Positions 1-5,377 of a stretch of DNA of 6,070 nt are shown here, in pieces. The notes below the pieces were generated by a model, which saw only the letters and a program-made list of their open reading frames with translations, ran no database searches and was not told the DNA's origin. Origin of the DNA: an uncultured Clostridia bacterium. Its GTDB lineage: Bacteria; Bacillota; Clostridia; Christensenellales; Maliibacteriaceae. Both the position numbers and the translations under genes were made by a program. Each line of letters starts with the position of its first letter. Position 1 is the stretch's first letter. Location: NCBI GenBank assembly GCA_934613185.1, contig CAKTSO010000116.1:1-6070 (forward strand), read 5' to 3'.

Positions 1-234
1 ATTCTGTACGGTCAGCTCAAGAGCTTCTTCGGGATCGGCAATTTCCCGATTTTCGCCATTTGCGCCGTCGTGTATTTTATCCTGTGTATGATCCCGGTGT
101 CCATCGTGCAGAAAAAAGGCTATGATGACCGCGGACAGGGTGTCGGATTTTTCCTGTTCGGGTTTCTGACAGGGTTTGTCCCGGCGCTCGTCGTGGCGAT
201 GTGCCTGAACGATCGTACAAAAAAGACTGCGTGA
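1..234 (+). CDS. C-terminal part of a small membrane protein of unknown function
   Basis: The frame is open from base 1 and ends at TGA 232-234, giving 77 residues of a protein whose start lies outside the window. Two hydrophobic stretches, about residues 15-36 and 48-69, look like membrane helices. They are joined by a short polar loop, QKKGYDDRGQG. The tail after the second helix is short and basic (NDRTKKTA). This pattern of a helix, a KKGY-type charged loop, a glycine/phenylalanine-rich helix and a short charged tail is seen in many small uncharacterised Bacillota membrane proteins. I cannot name a family from it. The gene is followed directly by a strong terminator, so it ends its own transcription unit and is probably not part of the priA operon. 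Coding is supported by GC-biased third positions and the match between stop and terminator. Its function is unknown. Confidence 0.75.
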   Translation: MLYGQLKSFFGIGNFPIFAICAVVYFILCMIPVSIVQKKGYDDRGQGVGFFLFGFLTGFVPALVVAMCLNDRTKKTA

Positions 235-249
235 TGAAAAAATGACATG

Positions 250-284
250 AGGCGGTGCGGAACGTTTTCCGCGCCGCCTTTTTT
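250..284 (+). terminator. Rho-independent terminator after the membrane protein gene
   Basis: Bases 250-262 pair with 267-279 to form a 13-bp stem that is mostly G-C, with one G-U pair (256/273) and a 4-base CGTT loop. A run of six T (279-284) follows. It begins 15 bases after the stop codon of the upstream gene. This is a textbook intrinsic terminator and separates that gene from priA. A run of six A at 237-242 lies on the other side but is 7 bases from the stem, so I do not call it bidirectional. Confidence 0.93.
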
Positions 285-303
285 CGTGTTCCGGAAAGAT
301 TTG

Positions 304-319
304 TGTTATAATGTTACAA
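304..319 (+). promoter_or_regulatory. Extended -10 promoter for priA
   Basis: A perfect TATAAT (307-312) is preceded by TGT (304-306), which makes an extended -10 element. No good -35 hexamer is seen at 17 or 18 bases upstream (candidates such as TCGTGT at 284-289 match poorly), as is common for extended -10 promoters. The predicted start is A319, seven bases after the hexamer, giving a leader of about 40 bases. The site lies between the terminator and the priA ribosome binding site, where an operon promoter is expected. Confidence 0.75.
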
Positions 320-343
320 CGTCCGACGAATCGAAACGAAAAA

Positions 344-349
344 AGGAGG
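344..349 (+). promoter_or_regulatory. Ribosome binding site that fixes the priA start at 359
   Basis: AGGAGG lies 9 bases before the ATG at 359-361. An in-frame ATG at 311 would add 16 residues, but it overlaps the -10 box, so it would lie upstream of the predicted transcript start, and it has no binding site of its own. The protein read from 359 begins MLYARVLVDV, as PriA proteins normally do. Confidence 0.88.
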
Positions 350-358
350 GATGATCCG

Positions 359-2605
359 ATGCTGTATGCGCGTGTGTTGGTCGACGTTGCGGGCCGCGGA
401 TTGGAGCGCGGCTTTGATTATGTCGTGCCGGAGGATTATCCCTGCGAGGTTTTGCCGGGCATGTGCGTCAGCGTTCATTTCGGGCCGCGCGTGATGCAGG
501 GACTCGTGGTCGACGTGACGGATCATACGGATATTCCGGCCGAAAAGTTGAAGCCTCTCGGGCTTCCGCGCTATGACGGGCGCGCCGTGTCCAAAGAATT
601 GACGCAGCTTGCCGCGTGGATGGCGAAAAAGTATCACTGTACCATGGCGGAGGCGCTGCGTCCCGTCCTGCCGCCCGGAACGCGGAGCGACAAAGCGCGG
701 CAGAAGACGCGCATGCGTCCCGCGCTTTCGGTCACGCGTGAGGCGGCGCAGCTTTTTATCGACACCTGTCCCGCACGGTTTTCAAGGCAGATCGCGCTCG
801 TGTCGCTTCTGCTCGACGGCGCGGATTCGGAAATGCTCACCGAAAAACTGCCGGATTGGCGGCAGAGCGCCCGTGCGCTTGAAAAAAAGGGGATCGTCAA
901 AGTCACGCGGGAAACGCGCGACGAGATCCCGTATCGAGCGCTCGGGCAGTCGGCGCTTTCGGAGCCGACGCTCATGCCGCAGCAGGCGCAGGCGGTCGAC
1001 GCCATCAACGAGGGGATCACGGCGGGCTGCGGGACGTATTATCTTTTCGGCGTGACGGGCTCCGGAAAGACGGAAGTGTATCTGCAATGCGCGCGCTACG
1101 CCGTGTCGCTCGGCAAAAACGCCATCATTCTCGTCCCGGAGATCGCGCTGACGCCGCAGATGGTCGACCGTTTCCGTGCAAGATTCGGCGAAGAAGTGAG
1201 CGTTCTTCATTCGGGGCTGACGCTGGCGCAGCGGCGGGATCAGTGGCAGCGAATTCAAAGCGGCAGCGTCCGCGTGGCGGTCGGCGCACGCTCTGCGATC
1301 TTTGCGCCGTTTGAAACCATCGGCCTGATCGTCGTGGACGAGGAACACGAATCGAGTTACTGCGCCGAATCCGCGCCGCGATACGACGCGGTCGAGGTCG
1401 CGCAAAAACGCTGTCAAACGCACGGCGCGGCGCTTGTGATGGGCAGCGCGACGCCGTCGCTTGCCAGATACCGCGCGGCGCTGGAGGGGAAGATCCGCCT
1501 GCTGACGCTGCCGGGGCGCGTGCGCGGGCTTCCCATGCCGAAGGTCTCGATCGTCGACATGCGCGAAGAACTGCAAAAAGGCAACCGCACGATGTTTTCC
1601 GAAGAACTTCGGCAGGAAATGGAAAAGACGCTTTGGAACGGCGAACAGGCGGTTCTGTTTCTGAATCGTCGCGGATACAGCACGTTCGTCTCCTGCCGCG
1701 ACTGCGGCGAGGCGGTGCGCTGTCCCAACTGCGACGTGGCGTTGACCTATCACAGCGCGGGGAAAAAGCTCACCTGCCGCTATTGCGGCTATGAGGGCGT
1801 CCCGCCGACGGTCTGTCCCGCGTGCGGTTCCAAGCGGATCAAGTATTTCGGTGCGGGGACGCAGAGGATCGAAGAAGAGCTGCAAAATCTGTTCCCCGGC
1901 GTTCGTGCGCTTCGCATGGATCGGGACACGACGCAGAAAAAAGACGCGCATGAAAAGATTTTGTCGGCATTCGCGCGCGGCGAGGCGCAGGTGCTGCTCG
2001 GCACGCAGATGATTGCCAAGGGGCTTGACTTTCCGAACATCACGCTCGTCGGCGTCATGTCGGCGGACACGGCGCTGCATGCGCCGGACTATGCGGGCGC
2101 CGAGCGTGCGTTCGAACTCGTGGCACAGGTAGCGGGGCGTGCGGGGCGCGGCGACAAGCCCGGGCGCGTCGTCGTGCAGACGTACTGTCCCGACGAGGCG
2201 GCGATCCGCTTTGCGGCGAAGCACGACTATCCTGCGTTTTATCAGGAGGAAATCCGCCGGAGGGAAGATGGACAGTTCCCGCCGTTCACACGGTTTATCC
2301 GCTTTTTGTTTGCGGATGCGGACGAAGAAAAGTGCAAAGCCGCCGCGGGCGAATATGCCGACGCTTTGGCGCAGGCGGTGAAGACCGCCCCGTTCGACGA
2401 TTGCCGCGACTGCCTTTTGACGATCCAGAACATGGAGGCGCCCGTGGCGCGCATCGAAAACCGAAGCCGCGCACAGGTGCTCGTACGCCTTTTGGAAAAC
2501 GAACAGACGGATGCCTTTACCGAGGCGCTCATGGCGTTTGACGATGCGTACGCGGCGCGTGGCCTGCGGCCCGTGATGGAAATCAACCCGCGGCATATGA
2601 TATAA
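359..2605 (+). CDS. priA: Primosomal protein N', replication restart 3'-5' helicase PriA
   Basis: PriA is a superfamily 2 DNA helicase that recognises stalled or collapsed replication forks and starts reloading of the replicative helicase. The 748 residues are close to the family length (732 in E. coli). In order: an N-terminal DNA-binding domain (about 1-105); a winged-helix region (about 110-200); and a helicase core with Q209 (MPQQ), Walker A GVTGSGKT 231-238 (K237), DEEH 327-330, GSATPS 362-367, GTQMIAKGLDFP from 548 and QVAGRAGR 590-597. Eight cysteines in four CxxC pairs (446/449, 455/458, 473/476, 486/489) form the two-zinc module inserted in lobe 2. The C-terminal domain follows QFPPF at 639-643. 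The loop after DEEH departs from the usual family sequence (see findings). The next gene, def, starts 45 bases downstream. The last codon before the stop is ATA, inside a probable promoter for def. Identity is certain from the motifs. Confidence 0.98.
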   Translation: MLYARVLVDVAGRGLERGFDYVVPEDYPCEVLPGMCVSVHFGPRVMQGLVVDVTDHTDIPAEKLKPLGLPRYDGRAVSKELTQLAAWMAKKYHCTMAEALRPVLPPGTRSDKARQKTRMRPALSVTREAAQLFIDTCPARFSRQIALVSLLLDGADSEMLTEKLPDWRQSARALEKKGIVKVTRETRDEIPYRALGQSALSEPTLMPQQAQAVDAINEGITAGCGTYYLFGVTGSGKTEVYLQCARYAVSLGKNAIILVPEIALTPQMVDRFRARFGEEVSVLHSGLTLAQRRDQWQRIQSGSVRVAVGARSAIFAPFETIGLIVVDEEHESSYCAESAPRYDAVEVAQKRCQTHGAALVMGSATPSLARYRAALEGKIRLLTLPGRVRGLPMPKVSIVDMREELQKGNRTMFSEELRQEMEKTLWNGEQAVLFLNRRGYSTFVSCRDCGEAVRCPNCDVALTYHSAGKKLTCRYCGYEGVPPTVCPACGSKRIKYFGAGTQRIEEELQNLFPGVRALRMDRDTTQKKDAHEKILSAFARGEAQVLLGTQMIAKGLDFPNITLVGVMSADTALHAPDYAGAERAFELVAQVAGRAGRGDKPGRVVVQTYCPDEAAIRFAAKHDYPAFYQEEIRRREDGQFPPFTRFIRFLFADADEEKCKAAAGEYADALAQAVKTAPFDDCRDCLLTIQNMEAPVARIENRSRAQVLVRLLENEQTDAFTEALMAFDDAYAARGLRPVMEINPRHMI

Positions 2606-2613
2606 TGAAACGA
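2577..2613 (+). promoter_or_regulatory. Probable internal promoter for def-fmt-rsmB
   Basis: TATAAT at 2601-2606 spans the last codon and stop of priA, and TGA at 2598-2600 makes it an extended -10. TGGAAA at 2577-2582 matches four of six bases of TTGACA, with an 18-base spacer. The predicted start is A2613, giving a leader of about 38 bases. It would allow the translation genes to be transcribed independently of priA. This is a sequence call only; read-through from the priA promoter is also likely because no clear terminator intervenes. Confidence 0.62.
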
Positions 2614-2626
2614 CCGACACTGTCGG
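2614..2626 (+). repeat. 13-base palindrome at the predicted def transcript start
   Basis: CCGACA (2614-2619) and TGTCGG (2621-2626) are perfect inverted arms around a single C2620. In RNA it can fold as a 5-bp stem with a 3-base loop. It begins one base after the predicted start A2613, so it could be a repressor site or a hairpin protecting the 5' end of the def transcript. The CTTTGTTT after it is too interrupted, and the stem too short, for a convincing terminator. Confidence 0.5.
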
Positions 2627-2634
2627 CTTTGTTT

Positions 2635-2639
2635 GGAGG
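2635..2639 (+). promoter_or_regulatory. Ribosome binding site that fixes the def start at 2651
   Basis: GGAGG lies 11 bases before ATG 2651-2653, slightly long but workable. An in-frame TTG at 2633 would add six residues (MEDEKN), but it overlaps this site and has no binding site of its own. The ATG at 2640 is out of frame. Deformylases usually begin close to the sequence seen from 2651 (MALRRIITNEDPVLR). Confidence 0.8.
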
Positions 2640-2650
2640 ATGAAAAAAAC

Positions 2651-3124
2651 ATGGCGCTTAGAAGAATTATCACGAACGAAGATCCCGTGCTGCGCAAGAC
2701 CTCACGCGAGGTGACGAAGTTTGACGCGCGTCTGGGCGGCATTTTGGACGACATGGCGGACACGATGTATCACGCCAACGGCGTCGGCCTTGCTGCGGTG
2801 CAGGTCGGCATTCTGCGCCGCGCCGTGGTGATCGACACCAGCGACGACGGCAGCGGGTTAATCGAGCTGATCAATCCCCAGATCGTTGCGCAAAGCGGCG
2901 AACAGACCGGACAGGAAGGCTGCCTTTCCGTTCCGGGGGTTTACGGCATCGTGCGCCGTCCGATGAAAGTGACCGTACGTGCGCAGGATCGAAGCGGGAA
3001 GTCGTTTGAACTGTCCGGCGAGGGGCTTCTTGCACGCGCCATGTGCCATGAGATTGCGCATCTTGACGGCGGGCTTTTCACGGACGTGATGGATCGTTTG
3101 GTCGAACAGGAGGAACAGGAATGA
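2651..3124 (+). CDS. def: Peptide deformylase
   Basis: Def is the metal-dependent hydrolase that removes the formyl group from the N-terminal methionine of new proteins at the ribosome. The 157 residues fit the compact bacterial type. All three family motifs are present: GVGLAAVQ at 44-51, EGCLS at 89-93 (C91 as metal ligand) and HEIAH at 133-137 (H133 and H137 as ligands, E134 catalytic). The third motif is normally HExDH; here the Asp is Ala136, which is unusual, while all metal ligands and the catalytic Glu remain. The C-terminus ends in an acidic run, EQEEQE, whose codons also carry the ribosome binding site for fmt. The stop overlaps the fmt start as ATGA. Pairing with fmt is the classic arrangement, since the two enzymes act at opposite ends of the formyl-methionine cycle. 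I expect an active enzyme, with some doubt because of Ala136. Confidence 0.96.
   Translation: MALRRIITNEDPVLRKTSREVTKFDARLGGILDDMADTMYHANGVGLAAVQVGILRRAVVIDTSDDGSGLIELINPQIVAQSGEQTGQEGCLSVPGVYGIVRRPMKVTVRAQDRSGKSFELSGEGLLARAMCHEIAHLDGGLFTDVMDRLVEQEEQE
3108..3113 (+). promoter_or_regulatory. Ribosome binding site of fmt inside the end of def
   Basis: AGGAGG lies 7 bases before the fmt ATG at 3121 and is encoded within the last codons of def (Gln-Glu-Glu). With the ATGA overlap of stop and start, this suggests translational coupling of def and fmt and explains the acidic EQEEQE tail of the deformylase. Confidence 0.88.
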
Positions 3125-4047
3125 TCGTCGCGCTTTTTGGTACGCCGTCGTTCGCCGTGCCGACGCTGGAGGCGCTGGCGAACAATCCCGAGTTCACGCT
3201 TGCCGCCGTCGTGACACAATGCGACCGCCCCGTCGGGCGAAAGGCCGTTCTGACGCCGCCGCCTGTCAAAGTTCGTGCGCAGGAATTGGAAGTTCCCGTT
3301 CTTCAGATCGAAAAGATCAACCGGGAAGAGTCTCTTGAACAGCTTCGCGCGCTTCGCTGCGATGTGTTCGTGACGGCCGCTTACGGGCAGATCTTGTCGC
3401 AGAAGCTTCTGGATATTCCCAAATACGGCGTGGTCAATGTTCATGCGTCGCTGCTTCCCAAATATCGCGGCGCGTCGCCGATCGCCTGGGCGATCAAAAA
3501 CGGCGAGAAGTTCACCGGCGTGTCGACAATGTTCACCGACGCGGGCGTCGACACCGGCGATATCATTTTGCAGCGTGAACTGCCCATCGAGCCCGACGAC
3601 ACGACGCAGACGCTGACGGACAAGCTTGCCGCGGCAGGCGCAGAAACACTGATTGCCACGCTGTACCGCATCATGCGCGGACAGGCGCCGCGCTATCGGC
3701 AGGACGAAACGCTGGCCACGCGTACGCCGATTTTAAAAAAGAGCCACGGGCAGATCGATTTTACGAAATCGGAGCATGAGATCGACTGTCTCGTGCGGGC
3801 CATGACGCCGTGGCCGGGAACGTGGACGACGCTTGACGGGAAAACGCTGAAGATTTTCGGTGTCAAACCCGCGCTCGGACACGGCGAACCCGGCACGGTT
3901 CTGGATGAAAACTTTACGATTGCCTGCGGCGGCGGCGCGCTTCGTCCGACGGAAATCCAGCTCGAAGGGTCCAAGCGGATGAAGACGGCGGATTTCCTGC
4001 GCGGCAAGAAGATCGCGCCCGGCACGGTTTTGAAATGGAAAGACTGA
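3121..4047 (+). CDS. fmt: Methionyl-tRNA formyltransferase
   Basis: Fmt transfers a formyl group from 10-formyltetrahydrofolate to Met-tRNA of the initiator type, so that translation can start with formyl-methionine. The protein has 308 residues, the usual size. The N-terminal catalytic domain (about 1-200) begins MIVALFGTPSFAVPTLEAL. It carries the loop QCDRPVGRKAVLTPPPVK and the signature NVHASLLPKYRGASP. Catalytic N106, H108 and D144 (in FTDAGVDTGDI) fall at the same numbers as in the E. coli enzyme. The C-terminal tRNA-binding domain starts near ILKKSHGQIDF and includes AMTPWPGTW. The start is fixed by AGGAGG 7 bases upstream and by the 4-base overlap with def. The 3' end overlaps rsmB by 13 bases. 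Nothing in the sequence suggests loss of function. Confidence 0.98.
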   Translation: MIVALFGTPSFAVPTLEALANNPEFTLAAVVTQCDRPVGRKAVLTPPPVKVRAQELEVPVLQIEKINREESLEQLRALRCDVFVTAAYGQILSQKLLDIPKYGVVNVHASLLPKYRGASPIAWAIKNGEKFTGVSTMFTDAGVDTGDIILQRELPIEPDDTTQTLTDKLAAAGAETLIATLYRIMRGQAPRYRQDETLATRTPILKKSHGQIDFTKSEHEIDCLVRAMTPWPGTWTTLDGKTLKIFGVKPALGHGEPGTVLDENFTIACGGGALRPTEIQLEGSKRMKTADFLRGKKIAPGTVLKWKD

Positions 4048-5330
4048 CGGCGCGGCGCGCGGCGTGCGACGTGCTCGTGCGCGTGATGCATCACGATTCC
4101 TATGCGAATCTTTGTGTGAAGCAGACGGCGCCGAAGCTTGCGGACGAACGGGAGCGCGCGTTCTTTGCCGCGCTGGTGTACGGCGTTTTGGAAAAGCGTG
4201 TGCATCTTGAATGCGCCCTGTCGAGCTTGTGCCGCATGAAAAAACTGCCGCCGGAGACGGTCGAGGCGCTGTATCTGGGGGCATATCAGATCCTGTTTTT
4301 GGACGGCGTGCCGCAAAGCGCCGCCGTGTCCGAGTCGGTCGCGCTCGTGCGGCGCAAAAGCCCGCGCCTGGCGGGCATGGCGAATGCCGTGCTTCGAAAC
4401 GCCGCGCGGCAGAAAGAGACGCTTTTGGCGATCCCGAGCGGGATCGAAGGCGTGATGCGGCGAATGAATCTGCCGCGCAAACTTGCCGAAAAGTGGATCG
4501 AATGCTACGGCGAAGGCGAGACGCCGCTGCCGCGAAAAACGGGCGTGCGGCTGCGCGATGTGAATAAACGGGGTGAAGTTTCGGCGTTTCTTATGGAAAA
4601 CGCCGACGTGTGCGAACCCTACGGCGACGATTGCTTTGTCGTACAGGGCGCGGGCGACCTGACGCAAAGCGCGCTGTATCGATCGGGCGCGTTTGTGATC
4701 CAGAGCGTCACGAGCCGCCTTTGCGCAAAAGCCGTCGGGACGAAACCCGGGATGCGCGTGCTTGACTGCTGCGCCGCGCCGGGCGGCAAGAGCTTCGCCA
4801 TGGCGGACGAGATGCAGGATAACGGGCGGATCGACGCGCTCGATCTGCACGAACACCGCATCAAACTCATCGAAAATGAGGCGCGGCGGCTCAATTTATC
4901 GATCGTACATGCGCGCCGGGCGGACGCGTCCGAGCTTCCGGACGAAATGGCGGGACAATACGACGCCGTTTTGTGCGACGCGCCCTGTTCGGGGCTTTCC
5001 GCGGCCGGAAAGCCGGAGATCGCGCTTCGCACGACGCAAAGCGATATCGACGCGCTTGCCGCGCTTCAGCACGACATTCTGTCCTCGGCCGCGCGGTGCG
5101 TCAAACCCGGCGGCGCGCTACTATATTCGACCTGCACGTGGACGCGCGAAGAGGACGAGCGTCAGGCGGAGCGCTTTTTGGCGGAGCATCCGGAATTTGT
5201 GCCGGGCGCGCTGGAAGAACACGTGCCATTGGCGCTTGCGGCGCACGTCAAAGACGGCTTCCTGCTGCGCTTTGATCCCGCGCGCGACGGGCTTTCGCCG
5301 TTTTTCATGGCGCGGTTCGTCAGACGATGA
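4035..5330 (+). CDS. rsmB: 16S rRNA (cytosine-967-C5)-methyltransferase
   Basis: RsmB (Sun/Fmu) methylates C967 (E. coli numbering) of 16S rRNA using S-adenosylmethionine. The 431 residues match the family (429 in E. coli). The N-terminal NusB-like RNA-binding domain covers about 1-130, with LVYGVLEKR, LGAYQILFLDGVP and GMANAVLRN as landmarks. The Rossmann-fold methyltransferase follows, with the SAM loop VLDCCAAPGGK at 242-252, the acidic ALDLHEHR strand, DAPCSG at 315-320 and YSTCTW around C367. C318 and C367 are the two conserved cysteines of RNA m5C methyltransferases; C367, in the TCT motif, is the expected nucleophile. The start at 4035 lies inside the end of fmt and has no clear ribosome binding site, so translation probably depends on ribosomes finishing fmt. 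The residues from the start (MERLTARRAACDVLVRV) align with the usual beginning of the family. The exact target base is inferred from the family. Confidence 0.96.
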   Translation: MERLTARRAACDVLVRVMHHDSYANLCVKQTAPKLADERERAFFAALVYGVLEKRVHLECALSSLCRMKKLPPETVEALYLGAYQILFLDGVPQSAAVSESVALVRRKSPRLAGMANAVLRNAARQKETLLAIPSGIEGVMRRMNLPRKLAEKWIECYGEGETPLPRKTGVRLRDVNKRGEVSAFLMENADVCEPYGDDCFVVQGAGDLTQSALYRSGAFVIQSVTSRLCAKAVGTKPGMRVLDCCAAPGGKSFAMADEMQDNGRIDALDLHEHRIKLIENEARRLNLSIVHARRADASELPDEMAGQYDAVLCDAPCSGLSAAGKPEIALRTTQSDIDALAALQHDILSSAARCVKPGGALLYSTCTWTREEDERQAERFLAEHPEFVPGALEEHVPLALAAHVKDGFLLRFDPARDGLSPFFMARFVRR

Positions 5331-5363
5331 CTTCTATCATTGACAGTATGAACGGATAACGAC

Positions 5364-5368
5364 GGGAG
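5364..5368 (+). promoter_or_regulatory. Ribosome binding site of rlmN in the rsmB-rlmN gap
   Basis: The gap 5331-5377 is 47 bases. GGGAG at 5364-5368 is 9 bases before the rlmN ATG at 5378. A second GGAG at 5371-5374 is only 3 bases away and too close to act. No terminator is seen in the gap, so rlmN probably stays on the same transcript as rsmB. Confidence 0.75.
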
Positions 5369-5377
5369 ATGGAGCTT

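Noticed and set aside
301..319. TTGT...ACAA inverted ends around the priA -10 box as an operator
   Set aside because: Only the outer four bases pair; the 11 bases between do not form a dyad, so this is within chance for an AT-rich promoter.
609..1055. Short Arg-rich + strand frames inside priA and rsmB (for example 609-1055 and 4762-5343)
   Set aside because: They are alternative frames of conserved genes with arginine-rich low-complexity translations and no supporting start signals.
782..2620. 612-residue open frame on the minus strand opposite priA
   Set aside because: priA is unambiguous on the + strand. The reverse frame is rich in Arg, His and Ala with no recognisable domain and no ribosome binding site, as expected for a shadow of a GC-biased gene.
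2614..2634. Palindrome plus CTTTGTTT as an intrinsic terminator between priA and def
   Set aside because: The stem is only 5 bp once a 3-base loop is allowed, and the T-rich stretch is broken by C and G, so efficient termination is unlikely.
3693..4856. 387-residue open frame on the minus strand across fmt and rsmB
   Set aside because: It spans two well-supported + strand genes, has low-complexity Arg/His/Ala composition and no domain, so it is a shadow frame.
5335..5345. TATCAT and TTGACA sequences in the rsmB-rlmN gap as a possible rlmN promoter
   Set aside because: TTGACA (5340-5345) has no -10 at a suitable distance, only CGGGAG at 17 bases. TATCAT (5335-5340) has no matching -35 and no TGN extension.
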